Shown in pieces: positions 1 to 8,916 of a DNA stretch of 64,000 nt (within the stretch, counting starts at the first letter, position 1; every line of letters starts with the position of its first letter). Location: the NCBI RefSeq assembly GCF_023612095.1, contig NZ_CP086235.1, positions 2,553,501-2,617,500 on the forward strand. The letters are read 5' to 3'. A program made the position numbers and the translations under genes. The DNA is from Cytobacillus firmus. GTDB lineage: Bacteria; Bacillota; Bacilli; Bacillales; Cytobacillaceae. The notes below the pieces were generated by a model that saw only the letters and a list, made by a program, of their open reading frames with translations, ran no database searches and had not been told where the DNA came from.

Positions 1-738
1 ATGGAGAAACTGCAGTCAACCTTATCTGAAAAACTCGATCGGGAAGTAGCTGTCGAAGTTTATCCGGATTACAACGGGGTAGTGGAAGCCATGAACTACG
101 ATAAAATTGATATGGCCTATTTCGGCCCGTTAACATATGTTGTGGCCCATGAAAAGAGCGGAGCAAAAGCCATCATTACACAGCTGATTGATGGAGAGCC
201 ATTCTATTATTCCTATATCATCACCCACAAGGACAATCCATGGAACTCACTTGAAGATTTACTGAAAAACAGCAGTGATTCTGACTTTGCTTTCGGTGAT
301 ATCAATTCAACTTCAGGATCCCTTATCCCATCCATAGAATTAAAGGACCGTGAAGTTTACCAATCAGAGGATGAACACAGCTTTAAATCCGTCCGATTCA
401 CGGGTTCACATGATGCCACTGCATTAGCTGTTCAAAATAAACAGGTGGATGCCGGTGCGATCGACAGCGCCATTTATAATCAATTAGTGGAATCAGGAAA
501 AGTAGATGGAGAGCAGATTAAAACGATCTGGAAATCAGAAAAGCTTTTCCAGTACCCTTGGGCTGTTCATGAAAACACCGATGAAGAAACAATTAAAGCA
601 TTGAAGGAAGCTTTTCTGGCGATTAAAGATCCCGAAATTCTGGATGCATTCGGTGCAAGCGGATTTACTGAGGCAAGTAACGAAGATTACGAAAGCATCC
701 GTCAGGCTGCCCTAAAAGAGGGACTTATTAAAGAATAG
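1..738 (+). CDS. phnD: Phosphonate ABC transporter substrate-binding protein (3' part; 5' end outside window)
   Basis: The reading frame is open from the first base, so the N-terminus, including any lipoprotein signal, lies outside the window. The visible 245 residues match the PhnD/periplasmic-binding class II family: 'DMAYFGPLTYV' near residue 40, a 'GDINSTSGSLIP' ligand-loop segment near residue 100, and 'VDAGAIDSAIYN' near residue 150. Proteins of this family capture phosphonate or phosphite-like anions and deliver them to the PhnE/PhnC transporter. It ends 11 bp before phnE and is read with phnE and phnC as one operon. No phosphonate lyase genes are visible, so the substrate could be a phosphonate, phosphite or phosphate ester. 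Confidence 0.88.
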   Translation: MEKLQSTLSEKLDREVAVEVYPDYNGVVEAMNYDKIDMAYFGPLTYVVAHEKSGAKAIITQLIDGEPFYYSYIITHKDNPWNSLEDLLKNSSDSDFAFGDINSTSGSLIPSIELKDREVYQSEDEHSFKSVRFTGSHDATALAVQNKQVDAGAIDSAIYNQLVESGKVDGEQIKTIWKSEKLFQYPWAVHENTDEETIKALKEAFLAIKDPEILDAFGASGFTEASNEDYESIRQAALKEGLIKE

Positions 739-749
739 GGCTGATAAGA

Positions 750-1505
750 TTGTGGTTTAAAAAACGCAGCATATTAACATATACCGTATTGGCTTTATTT
801 ATTTTTCTAAGCATGAAGCTGACAGAATTCGACTTAGCGAAATTCAGAGACTTCCGCAACATGATTGATTTCCTGTCCCATTGGTTCCCGATGAATTTTT
901 CTCTCCTTCCAAGGATACTGGAAGGCAGTCTGGAAACCTTGGCCATGGCATTTCTGGGAAGCTTCTTCGGGCTTATTATCGGTCTTCCGTTAAGCTTTAT
1001 GGCCGCGAAAAACACTTCCGGCTCAAAGTTTGTTTACCATATAACCCGAGTCGGCCTCAGCTTTGTCCGATCCATTCCTGAAATTGTTTTTGGTTTGATT
1101 CTTTTGACAGCTCTTGGGCTTGGTCCTTTTCCGGCTGTCCTGGCCATTATGTTTCATAATATTGGGGTTCTGGGAAAACTGATCTCAGAACTCATTGAAG
1201 CATCCGATCCCGGCCCTCAGGAGGCCATGAAAGCAGTTGGGGCAAAGAGCTGGTTTGCTTCCCTGTTCAGCATTCTGCCTCAAATATGGCCAAATGTATT
1301 ATCAAATTACTTCTACCGGTTTGAGGTTGCCATAAGGACTTCCCTTATCTTAGGCTTCATTGGCGGGGGAGGAATTGGCCAAAGACTTTTTAATGATTTT
1401 AAAACCTTCCAATACAATTCAGTTTCGCTCGATGTCCTGGTGATTATGATCATCGTGATTCTAGTGGACCTTTTTGGAAGCTATGTCAGGAACCGAGTGA
1501 TATAA
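750..1505 (+). CDS. phnE: Phosphonate ABC transporter permease
   Basis: A 251-residue integral membrane protein with about six hydrophobic segments and the EAA-type cytoplasmic loop ('EAMKAVGAKSW' near residue 150) that contacts the ATPase, typical of PhnE. The start is a TTG 11 bp after the phnD stop, with only a weak AGGG upstream, so translation may be coupled to phnD. It is followed after 12 bp by phnC. The family member normally forms the membrane channel of the phosphonate importer. The length is normal for the family and no frame problem is seen. Confidence 0.88.
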   Translation: MWFKKRSILTYTVLALFIFLSMKLTEFDLAKFRDFRNMIDFLSHWFPMNFSLLPRILEGSLETLAMAFLGSFFGLIIGLPLSFMAAKNTSGSKFVYHITRVGLSFVRSIPEIVFGLILLTALGLGPFPAVLAIMFHNIGVLGKLISELIEASDPGPQEAMKAVGAKSWFASLFSILPQIWPNVLSNYFYRFEVAIRTSLILGFIGGGGIGQRLFNDFKTFQYNSVSLDVLVIMIIVILVDLFGSYVRNRVI

Positions 1506-1517
1506 AGGAGGCCGGAA

Positions 1518-2291
1518 ATGCTTGAGATTCGAAATATAACTGTCCGTTATCCCGGCATGAAGCATCATGCGCTTAATTCAATAAATCTGACGATACACCC
1601 TGGAGACTTTGTTTGCGTGCTGGGTAAAAGCGGTGCCGGAAAATCCACGCTGATCCGCTGTCTAAATGGCCTGCAGCCCCCTTCATCAGGGGAAATCATC
1701 TGGGATGGCCATTCCTTTTCTGCACTTAGTGATGAACAGCTTCGGAAAATCCGCAGGGAGATGGGCATGATCTTTCAGCATTTTAATTTAGTTCCGCGAT
1801 TGACTGTCCTGCAAAATGTTCTGACAGGCATGTTCGGCTACAGGAGCAGTTTTAAGAACCTGATTGGCTGGTTTACAGAGGAAGAAAAGAGTCAGGCTAA
1901 ACAAGTCATTGCAGAGGTGGGCTTAACCGACTTTGCGGGCCGCAGGGTTGAGCATCTTAGCGGAGGGCAGAAACAGAGAGTCGGCATTGCAAGGGCTCTC
2001 CTTCAAAAGCCGAGGTTGCTGCTGGGAGACGAGCCTGTTGCCAGCCTGGATCCTGGAACTTCAGACCGGATCTTCAGCCTGCTGCAGGAGATGCATAACC
2101 GGCATGGTCTGCAAACCATCATTAATGTCCATGATGTTCAATTGGCTAAACGCTACGCAACCCGGATTATTGCTTTAAAAGATGGGGAGGTTGTTTTTGA
2201 TGGTAAACCGGAACAGTTTACAGATGATATGTATGTATTTACATATGATGCAGAAAGTTATAGCGAAAAATCATATATCCGATCAACTTAA
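1518..2291 (+). CDS. phnC: Phosphonate ABC transporter ATP-binding protein
   Basis: A 257-residue ABC ATPase. Walker A is 'GKSGAGKST' (about residue 37), the signature is 'LSGGQKQRVGIARAL' (about residue 147), and Walker B is 'LLLGDEPVASLDP', where Ala-Ser replaces the more usual Thr-Ser, as is common in PhnC. A strong AAAGGAGG precedes the ATG. It energises uptake by PhnD/PhnE. In B. subtilis-like genomes this family is often physically separate from C-P lyase genes, so transport alone does not prove phosphonate breakdown here. Confidence 0.9.
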   Translation: MLEIRNITVRYPGMKHHALNSINLTIHPGDFVCVLGKSGAGKSTLIRCLNGLQPPSSGEIIWDGHSFSALSDEQLRKIRREMGMIFQHFNLVPRLTVLQNVLTGMFGYRSSFKNLIGWFTEEEKSQAKQVIAEVGLTDFAGRRVEHLSGGQKQRVGIARALLQKPRLLLGDEPVASLDPGTSDRIFSLLQEMHNRHGLQTIINVHDVQLAKRYATRIIALKDGEVVFDGKPEQFTDDMYVFTYDAESYSEKSYIRST

Positions 2292-2329
2292 GAACAGGAG
2301 GCAGAAGAATGGCCAATTGTCCATGAGTA

Positions 2330-2941
2330 GTGGATAGCTCGAACGTCGTGTACGTTTCGAACGACCCAGACATCAAGTTATTTAATGCCGGACATCCATC
2401 GAAGAAAACAGTGACACTGACTTTTGACGATGGGCCGGCAAGAATTCTTCCGGAACTATTGGATATATTGAAGAAAGAAAAGGTTCCAGCTGTTTTCTTC
2501 TGGCAATCAAGGCTTTTATACCCCGGTCGTCCGTGGAAAAGAGTTCTCGAAGAAGGCCATCAGTTAGGAACACATTCTTCAAAGCATTCCAATTATGCTA
2601 AATTGACTCCAAGTGAACAAATCCAGGACCTAAGGAGCAGCAAATTAAAGATTGAATCCATCACAGGCCAGGAAGTGAAGCTATTCAGGCCCCCATTTGG
2701 ACAGTATAATGAACATACCATTGCTGCAGCGAAAGAGCTCGGGCTCTCCACCATATTGTGGAGAATCTCGTCCATGGACTGGGAACTCAAAGAAGAGCCT
2801 GAACAAATTATCACAAACGTTTTAGAGAACCTGGAAGACGGAGCAATCATTCTATTGCATGAATTAAGCCAGACTGTAGAAGCCCTGCCTGAGTTAATTG
2901 CTGAGATTAGGGGGAACGGCTACGAGTTCAGTTTGCTGTAA
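2330..2941 (+). CDS. NodB-type polysaccharide deacetylase, with an in-frame TGA just upstream
   Basis: The 203-residue frame from GTG 2330 has the NodB motifs: 'TFDDGPA' (about residue 32), the metal-binding 'THSSKH' (about residue 85), 'RPPFGQY', and 'ILLHE' near the end. It should de-N-acetylate a polysaccharide or a related small substrate; no signal peptide is visible, so it is probably cytoplasmic. The only good ribosome-binding site (AGGAGG at 2297-2302) points to an ATG at 2309 in the same frame, but codon 6 of that frame is TGA (2324-2326). GTG 2330 has no RBS of its own. The gene may be a nonsense mutant, may reinitiate after a five-residue peptide, or may read the TGA (see findings). 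Confidence 0.75.
   Translation: MDSSNVVYVSNDPDIKLFNAGHPSKKTVTLTFDDGPARILPELLDILKKEKVPAVFFWQSRLLYPGRPWKRVLEEGHQLGTHSSKHSNYAKLTPSEQIQDLRSSKLKIESITGQEVKLFRPPFGQYNEHTIAAAKELGLSTILWRISSMDWELKEEPEQIITNVLENLEDGAIILLHELSQTVEALPELIAEIRGNGYEFSLL
2339..2360 (+). other. Hairpin 12 nt after the in-frame TGA of the deacetylase
   Basis: The arms TCGAACGT (2339-2346) and ACGTTTCGA (2352-2360) pair with one bulged T around the loop CGTGT (2347-2351). The loop begins 20 nt after the TGA at 2324-2326. The geometry resembles the loose bacterial SECIS description (apical loop 16-37 nt from UGA, a G in the first two loop bases), but a hairpin of this size can also arise by chance. Confidence 0.35.
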
Positions 2942-2943
2942 AT

Positions 2944-2971
2944 AGTATCCTCTCTGAGGGTACTTTTTTTT
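2944..2971 (+). terminator. Rho-independent terminator after the phn-deacetylase unit
   Basis: AGTATCCTC and GAGGGTACT form a 9-bp stem (one G-U pair) with a 3-base loop, followed by eight T. It closes the phnD-phnE-phnC-deacetylase unit. Confidence 0.85.
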
Positions 2972-3047
2972 GTGTAAAGAAGTATTATTTTTAAAAGCCG
3001 TTTTATATATATTGTTAGGTAGGATTCCTATAAGGGGGAGCGAAAGC

Positions 3048-3983
3048 TTGTTTACTAATATTGTGACTGCAAACGGGACACTAAATGACCGTTACATTTT
3101 AAGGAGAGAGAATTTATATCAGGGCTCGAACGGCCGGTTTGTCGAGCGCTTTTTTATTGATGAAACCAAGAGCTATATTTTTAAACCTCTTACAAACAAT
3201 ACTCAGCTTGGAAAAGAAGTATGGATTTTCGAAAATGTATTGGCAGAACTGCCGCTAAAGTTTCCAAAAATCCTGTCGTATTCCGTTCAGACCACACTAA
3301 GCAATAATTGGATTATCTTAGAAGATCTTGGCACCATCACACATACTTTTGATTCTAAGATTGCAATCGAACTAACTGTTTTAATGGCCAAATGGCACTC
3401 TTTACCCGCCGAGCGGTTTTCCAATACAAAGCTGAGTGGCCCTAAACCGGCTATTGAGGAAATGGCGAACCATATTCTGCAGAACAAAGAGAAGGTTTTT
3501 ACTATTTTCAGGTTACACAATATTTCAGAACGATTAGGAAGCATCCTTTTCAGCGTATGTAGCTCAAAATCCTTTTCTGCTGTGAAGGTTCTTTGCCATG
3601 GGGATTTGCACCAGGGGAATTTTGGGTATGCGGACGGTAAGACGGTGGTTCTGGACTGGGAACATTGCCACTTAAACATACCTTATTGGGATTTATTTCA
3701 TTTAATCGATATGTCACATCCGGATTTCCCTAAGCCTGATGACCATACTTTACGAAATAAGATTCTGGACTGTTATTGCGAGGAATCTCAAATCTCTGTT
3801 CCTGACAGGGTGAAATTCAAACAGGAATATTATTTATTTTCAGCTGTTTTTTCTGCTTGGATGATGCTGTTAATACAATTAGATTTGGACAATCAGTGTG
3901 CGAAATGGACTTCCGAACAGCTGTCGAAGCAATTAAAAGAAACAATACGCAATCTTGTTGAATGTGCGGAAGAAATCATTTAG
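3048..3983 (+). CDS. APH-family phosphotransferase (aminoglycoside/choline kinase-like)
   Basis: The frame is open from 2970, but the best start is TTG 3048, which has AAGGGGGAG seven bases upstream and gives 311 residues. The kinase-like catalytic motif 'CHGDLHQGNFG' (near residue 210) and the metal-binding 'VLDWEH' (near residue 225) place it in the APH/choline kinase superfamily (PF01636). The substrate cannot be read from the sequence: small-alcohol, aminoglycoside or macrolide kinases all share these motifs. It stands alone between a terminator and the htpG promoter. There is no sign that it is a mobile resistance gene. Confidence 0.75.
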   Translation: MFTNIVTANGTLNDRYILRRENLYQGSNGRFVERFFIDETKSYIFKPLTNNTQLGKEVWIFENVLAELPLKFPKILSYSVQTTLSNNWIILEDLGTITHTFDSKIAIELTVLMAKWHSLPAERFSNTKLSGPKPAIEEMANHILQNKEKVFTIFRLHNISERLGSILFSVCSSKSFSAVKVLCHGDLHQGNFGYADGKTVVLDWEHCHLNIPYWDLFHLIDMSHPDFPKPDDHTLRNKILDCYCEESQISVPDRVKFKQEYYLFSAVFSAWMMLLIQLDLDNQCAKWTSEQLSKQLKETIRNLVECAEEII

Positions 3984-4005
3984 AAAGAAAGTAAGTTCAA
4001 GCTAA

Positions 4006-4034
4006 TTGACAGAAATCAGCTAATATGATATTTA
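4006..4034 (+). promoter_or_regulatory. SigA-type promoter for htpG
   Basis: TTGACA at 4006-4011 is a perfect -35 box. With a 17-bp spacer the -10 region is TATTTA (4029-4034) in an AT-rich stretch. The CIRCE operator begins nine bases downstream, about where transcription would start. Confidence 0.6.
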
Positions 4035-4042
4035 AATATTGT

Positions 4043-4069
4043 TTAGCACTCTAAAGGTTTAAGTGCTAA
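4043..4069 (+). promoter_or_regulatory. CIRCE operator (HrcA binding site) in front of htpG
   Basis: TTAGCACTC, nine spacer bases, then AAGTGCTAA. The consensus CIRCE element is TTAGCACTC-N9-GAGTGCTAA, so the spacer is exact and 17 of 18 arm bases match. It lies between the promoter and the htpG ATG at 4102. HrcA would repress htpG here and release it on heat shock. Confidence 0.88.
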
Positions 4070-4101
4070 TGCAATAAAGAACGGTAAGGGGAGAGACTAA
4101 C

Positions 4102-5979
4102 ATGGAAACGAAACAGTTTCAGGCAGAATCCAAGAGATTATTGGAAATGATGATTAACTCCATTTACTCTCAAAGAGAGGTGTTCCTGAGGGAGCTTATT
4201 TCCAACAGCAGTGATGCCATCGATAAGATCTACTACAAAGCACTTACAGACGATTCTTTAACGTTTGACAAAGACAGTTACTACATAAAAGTCGTTCCTG
4301 ATAAAGAGAACAGGACATTAACAATCAAAGATACCGGCATTGGCATGACTAAGGAAGAACTGGAAAACAACCTGGGTGTCATCGCCAAAAGCGGTTCTCT
4401 CGCTTTTAAGAGAGAAAATGAGATTAAAGATGGCCATGATATTATTGGCCAATTTGGAGTAGGATTTTATGCTGCTTTCATGGTTGCAGATGTTGTAACT
4501 GTGATCAGCAGAGCACTTGGCAGTGAGCAGGCCTACAAATGGGAATCCCATGGTGCTGAGGGGTATACGATTACTCCATATGATAAAGAAGCGGTCGGCA
4601 CTGAAATTATCTTAAAAATTAAAGAAAATACAGAAGATGAAAGCTATGATGAGTACCTTGAAGAGTACCGTTTAAAGTCGATCATAAAAAAATACTCTGA
4701 TTTCATCCGCTATCCTATTAAAATGGATGTTAAGGTAAGTAAGCCTAAAAGTGATGCCGAAAACGAGTATGAGGAAAATATTGAAGAGCAGGCCATTAAC
4801 AGCATGGTCCCAATCTGGCGAAAGAATAAAAGTGAACTGACAGACGAGGATTACGAAAAGTTCTATCAGGAAAAGCATTATGGCTTTGACAAGCCGGTAA
4901 AGCATATCCATATAAGTGTGGATGGTACAATCCGCTATAATGCGATTTTATATATTCCTGAGAATATTCCATTTGACTATTACTCAAAAGAATATGAAAA
5001 AGGCCTGGAGCTTTATTCAAATGGCGTCTTAATCATGAATAAGTGTGGAGATCTTCTGCCTGATTACTTCAGTTTTGTCAAAGGGATGGTGGACTCCGAA
5101 GATTTATCACTTAACATCTCAAGGGAAATGCTCCAGCATGATCGGCAGCTGAAGCTTATTGCGAAAAACATCAGCAAAAAGATTAAAAATGAACTGCAGC
5201 AGCTGATGAAAAATGAGCGGGAAAAATATGAGCAATTTTATAAGTCATTTGGAAGACAATTAAAATATGGTGTATATAGCGACTTCGGAAACCATAAAGA
5301 TACACTCCAGGATTTATTGATGTTCTATTCTTCAACAGAAAAGAAATTGGCATCACTTGATGAATATGTATCCCGAATGAAGGATGACCAGAAATATATT
5401 TATTATGCTGCTGGAGAGTCAAACGAAAGAATCGAAAAGCTTCCACAAACCGAACTGGTGGCGGATAAGGGTTATGAAATTCTATACTTTACAGAAGATA
5501 TTGATGAGTTCGCCATAAAAATGCTGATGTCTTATAAAGAAAAGGAATTTAAGTCAGTCTCAAGCGGTGATCTCGGCATCGGGAATGAGGAAGAAAAAAT
5601 AACAGAATCTGAAGAAAAAGAGCATAAGGAATTGTTCAGCAGCATGAAGGAGATTTTATCAGGAAAAGTGACAGATGTCCGGATTTCCAAAAGACTTAAA
5701 AGCCATCCGGTTTGCCTGACTGCAGATGGCGAAGTCACCATTGAAATGGAAAAGGTCCTCAGCAGCATGCCTGACAATCAAAATGTAAAAGCAAATAAGG
5801 TTTTGGAAATCAATTCAAACCATGAAGTCTTCCAGGCCTTAAAAAATGCATTGGAAAATGATAAGGAAAAGTTAAGTCTCTTTACAAACCTCCTATATAA
5901 CCAGGCTTTGCTGATTGAAGGCCTGCCAATCAGCGACCCTGTCGAGTTTACGAATGATATCTGTAAGGTCATGATCTAA
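4102..5979 (+). CDS. htpG: Molecular chaperone HtpG (Hsp90 family)
   Basis: A 625-residue Hsp90 homologue. The N-terminal GHKL ATPase shows '[10 protein letters not shown]' (about residue 34) and 'DTGIGMT' (about residue 78), followed by '[15 protein letters not shown]'. The middle domain holds 'LNISREMLQ', and the C-terminal dimerisation region is complete. Length agrees with B. subtilis HtpG. The ATG has GGGGAGAG upstream. It is monocistronic, closed by a terminator at 5990. The CIRCE operator in front suggests HrcA control, unlike the CIRCE-independent regulation reported for B. subtilis htpG. Confidence 0.97.
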   Translation: METKQFQAESKRLLEMMINSIYSQREVFLRELISNSSDAIDKIYYKALTDDSLTFDKDSYYIKVVPDKENRTLTIKDTGIGMTKEELENNLGVIAKSGSLAFKRENEIKDGHDIIGQFGVGFYAAFMVADVVTVISRALGSEQAYKWESHGAEGYTITPYDKEAVGTEIILKIKENTEDESYDEYLEEYRLKSIIKKYSDFIRYPIKMDVKVSKPKSDAENEYEENIEEQAINSMVPIWRKNKSELTDEDYEKFYQEKHYGFDKPVKHIHISVDGTIRYNAILYIPENIPFDYYSKEYEKGLELYSNGVLIMNKCGDLLPDYFSFVKGMVDSEDLSLNISREMLQHDRQLKLIAKNISKKIKNELQQLMKNEREKYEQFYKSFGRQLKYGVYSDFGNHKDTLQDLLMFYSSTEKKLASLDEYVSRMKDDQKYIYYAAGESNERIEKLPQTELVADKGYEILYFTEDIDEFAIKMLMSYKEKEFKSVSSGDLGIGNEEEKITESEEKEHKELFSSMKEILSGKVTDVRISKRLKSHPVCLTADGEVTIEMEKVLSSMPDNQNVKANKVLEINSNHEVFQALKNALENDKEKLSLFTNLLYNQALLIEGLPISDPVEFTNDICKVMI

Positions 5980-5989
5980 TAACTATCCA

Positions 5990-6018
5990 AACAGCCCGAT
6001 TCAATTGGGCTGTTTTTT
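5990..6018 (+). terminator. Terminator of htpG
   Basis: AACAGCCC and GGGCTGTT pair around GATTCAATT, followed by a run of T. Confidence 0.88.
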
Positions 6019-6155
6019 GTTTTCCAGGAATATTTTATGGACTAATAAACACACTAAGCAATATTGAAGAACTATGCTTGCATGGCAATTAAGAAGAACT
6101 ATCTCCCTGATAAAAGGAGAAAAAATACATTCTATAAATCGGGAAGGAGATTAAC

Positions 6156-6641
6156 ATGTCTGTTTTCGTTTACCAAACATTTGAAGTGAAGCAGGATAAT
6201 TTCGTTGAAGCTTTAAAAAATCTGAGGATGATCCAAAGCTTTCGGAACGAAAATTACCAGCACAAGGTTGAGCTATTATCGCCAATATCAGGAGATGATC
6301 ATACTTATGCTTTTCTTTCTACATATGAGGGTCTTGCTGAAATGGAATTGCAAAACAAAAAAATGTTTGAAGATGAGGAATACAAAAAGCTGATCGAGCA
6401 ATTCTTCCTGGAGGATATCGTACAGGGGAGCATGCACACTCAGCTGTTCCGATCTGTAACTGGTTTAAAAAGCGACAGTTCTGAAAAAAGAAATAAGAAT
6501 TATGGCAAATTTCCATGTGTCATTGAAACGGAAGCCGATCATCATCTGAATCGGCTTATTTTTTTGCCAGTATGCGACGCAAAAAGGGAGGTACATCATG
6601 GATTTTTTTCTTCCAAGCGGCAATTCCTCGAAAGAAAGTGA
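6156..6641 (+). CDS. ABM-like small protein, possibly with a false 3' extension
   Basis: A 161-residue frame with RBS GGGAAGGAG before ATG 6156. Residues 1-105 ('VYQTFEVKQDNF', 'TYEGLAEMELQ') look like a dimeric alpha-beta-barrel (antibiotic biosynthesis monooxygenase-like) protein of Bacillus, function unknown. The remaining 55 residues are atypical: they run through an intrinsic terminator at 6533-6563 and overlap the next gene by 44 bases. A real stop upstream was probably lost by a small indel near 6470-6510. I see no cofactor motif, so no reaction is claimed. Confidence 0.55.
   Translation: MSVFVYQTFEVKQDNFVEALKNLRMIQSFRNENYQHKVELLSPISGDDHTYAFLSTYEGLAEMELQNKKMFEDEEYKKLIEQFFLEDIVQGSMHTQLFRSVTGLKSDSSEKRNKNYGKFPCVIETEADHHLNRLIFLPVCDAKREVHHGFFSSKRQFLERK
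6533..6563 (+). terminator. Intrinsic terminator lying inside the 3' end of the preceding frame
   Basis: AGCCGAT (6533-6539) and ATCGGCT (6550-6556) form a 7-bp stem followed by TATTTTTTT. It would end transcription before the open frame reaches its stop at 6641. Confidence 0.7.
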
Positions 6642-7960
6642 ATCAGGTGATTTAAAATGGTGGCAATTATCACTGATTGGTGTGGGCTGCACCATCGGGA
6701 CCGGATTTTTTCTGGGGTCTGCCATTGGAATCAAGATTACAGGACCAGCCATTGTTTTTTCATTTATATTAGCGGCTATTGGAACCTATATAGTCTATAA
6801 TCTTTTAGCTAAAATGACTGCAGAAGACCCTCAGGAAGGATCTTTCTGCTACTATGCCAATAAAGCGTATGGGAAGTGGGCAGGATTCAGCTGCGGCTGG
6901 AATTACTGGTGCTCAAATATATTAATTATGGGGAGTCAGTTAACCGCACTTTCCATTTTAACAAGATTCTGGCTGCCGCATGTCCCGCTTTGGATTTTTG
7001 CAGCGGGCTATGCTATTCTTTCGATTATTGTAGTCCTAACAGGAAGCAAAGGCTTTGATAAGGCAGAAAACCTCTTTGCAGTTATTAAAACTGCTGCTAT
7101 CATCATGTTTATCATCCTGGCTTTTGCTGCATTGGCAGGGATAATGGATGGAGATGTCAAACATCCGGGATTCCCGGGTCTGCCGGTGACTGGTTTCCAG
7201 AGGGCTTTAAAGGCTTTTGGTCATCTTTAATATATGCGTTCTATGCATACGGAGGAATTGAAGTCATCGGGCTGATGGCTACCAGGTTGAAAAAGAAAGA
7301 AGATGCCCCCAAAGCCGGCATTATCATGCTGATCGTCCTGGTCATCATTTATGTCATTTCACTTGGCTTAGCCGTATACATGGCTTCACATGGGGAATTT
7401 AATGAAAAAGAAAGTCCGTTTGTGACTGCCATGGAACATTATAACCTGGACTTTTTCCCCACGTTTTTAATGCAGCCATCATCATTGCCGGCTTCTCTAC
7501 CATGACAGCTTCACTGTTTGGAGTAACATCATTGCTGGTTACCCTAGCAAATGATGGCGATGCGCCAAATCTTTTTTCAAAAAAGATAAAAAAGTGGAAG
7601 GACCTGCCGCTGCCATCGCTGTCACTTGCCACAGCGGGTTTAATAGCGTCCATTGTAACTGCGCTGCTTTTGCCGGGAAAAATCTATGAATACATTACCA
7701 CTGCTGCAGGGATCATGATTTTATTTAATTGGTCTTTCATCATTATTTCGGCGCTGCGGATTTTGGAGAACAAAATATTTGGCAAGCTCCTTGCCATTGT
7801 TGGACTGATCCTAATCCTTGCTGCAGTCAGCGGAACATTACTGGAAAAATCAATTCGATTCGGTTTCTTCGTAAGCTTACTATTTGTGGCATTAATAGCG
7901 GTTGCAGCTCTGATTATGCAAAAGGCAGTATGGAAAAAGGAAAGCAAAGGAACCTGTTAA
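6598..7960 (+). pseudogene. APC-family amino-acid permease broken by two frameshifts
   Basis: The ATG at 6598 has GGGAGG upstream. The product begins as an APC-superfamily amino-acid/polyamine permease ('GVGCTIGTGFFLGSAIGI' in TM1) but is split into three frames: 6598-7230, about 7206-7505 and about 7465-7960. The joined translation is collinear over about 450 residues ('GFKGFWSSLIYAFYAYGG' crosses the first break). The first shift lies near 7197-7206, the second within T/C homopolymers near 7450-7470. Either the gene is inactive or the assembly has two indels; substrate unknown. Confidence 0.75.
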
Positions 7961-7993
7961 AAACAAACACCAAATTTCTGGTGTTTGTTTTTT
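7961..7993 (+). terminator. Terminator after the permease pseudogene
   Basis: AAACAAACACCA and TGGTGTTTGTTT form a 12-bp stem around AATTTC, ending in T. A poly-purine tract (8007-8029) follows. Confidence 0.85.
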
Positions 7994-8038
7994 GATGGGT
8001 GGAAGAAAGAAGGAGGGAGGGAGGGAAGGCAGAATATA

Positions 8039-8896
8039 TTACTTTAGGTATGGAGTCAGTTTTTGAATAATCCGATTCAGCTTTTCTGTATTTCTTTCAT
8101 AGATTCTCTGTGCACTTTTTGAATCAGTCTGCAATGAAAATATCTCCAGGTCCGCTGCACACTTCTTAATCATGGCCAGAAGCAGAGGACGCTGTTGGGG
8201 TGCAGGAACCTTAATTGAATCATCATATACATCCACTGTTAAGTCACCAAAAGAATCAATTTGTCCTAAAAAAATATTTTCCTGAGTGAGGCCTAATTTC
8301 TCTATCTCAGCTTTCAGCCATTTTTTGTTTTTTCCTGATCCGGCCAATGGATCGTTTAGAATGTTACCATCCATAATAACCGTTTGCGGTTCTTTTTCCT
8401 GAGGCAGGTTCAATTGAAGATCTTTTGGAGTGAGCGGCTGGTTTTCCTTCTTCAGCATGATGCTCAGGTCACCACGAGGCTCCAGAACTGCAAACTCCAC
8501 ATCGGCTGCCTTAAAGACATTTTTTTGGCGGAGCAGGGAGGATAGGTCATCAATAGAGTATCTTTCTTTTTTTAAGTTGTCTTCCAGAATCTTTCCATCT
8601 TTAATAAATATTGTCCCTTTTCCTTCAAAGAAATCGCGGAAGCTTTTGCTCTTTAAGGCTAGAATATCAGCAAATAATGTAACAAGACCAAAGATCATAA
8701 TAGAAAGAATTCCGCTTGCCCAATGGTTGTCTAAGCCCATAATAATTTCACCGGCTATACTCCCAATGGTGATGCCTGATACATATTCAAAAAAAGAAAG
8801 CTCTGAAATTTGTTTTTTCCCAATCATTTTTGTAATAACAAACAAAACACCCGCAAACAGTATAGAACGAGCACCAATCAGCAGCCACTCCGGCAT
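8039..8896 (-). CDS. 2Duf-type membrane protein (DUF421 fused to DUF1657)
   Basis: A 285-residue protein. Residues 1-85 contain three membrane helices, and 'FFEYVSGITIGSIAGE' is the hallmark of the DUF421 (YetF) family, followed by the cytosolic YetF domain with 'DGKILEDNL'. The last 55 residues ('CAADLEIFSLQTDSKSAQ') align by eye with the free-standing DUF1657 proteins encoded just upstream, so this is a DUF421-DUF1657 fusion. Such '2Duf' proteins are known from the spoVA-2mob region, where they increase spore wet-heat resistance. The spoVA genes themselves are absent from this window. Confidence 0.8.
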   Translation of the reverse strand: MPEWLLIGARSILFAGVLFVITKMIGKKQISELSFFEYVSGITIGSIAGEIIMGLDNHWASGILSIMIFGLVTLFADILALKSKSFRDFFEGKGTIFIKDGKILEDNLKKERYSIDDLSSLLRQKNVFKAADVEFAVLEPRGDLSIMLKKENQPLTPKDLQLNLPQEKEPQTVIMDGNILNDPLAGSGKNKKWLKAEIEKLGLTQENIFLGQIDSFGDLTVDVYDDSIKVPAPQQRPLLLAMIKKCAADLEIFSLQTDSKSAQRIYERNTEKLNRIIQKLTPYLK

Positions 8897-8916
8897 AATT
8901 TCATCTCCATATTTAA

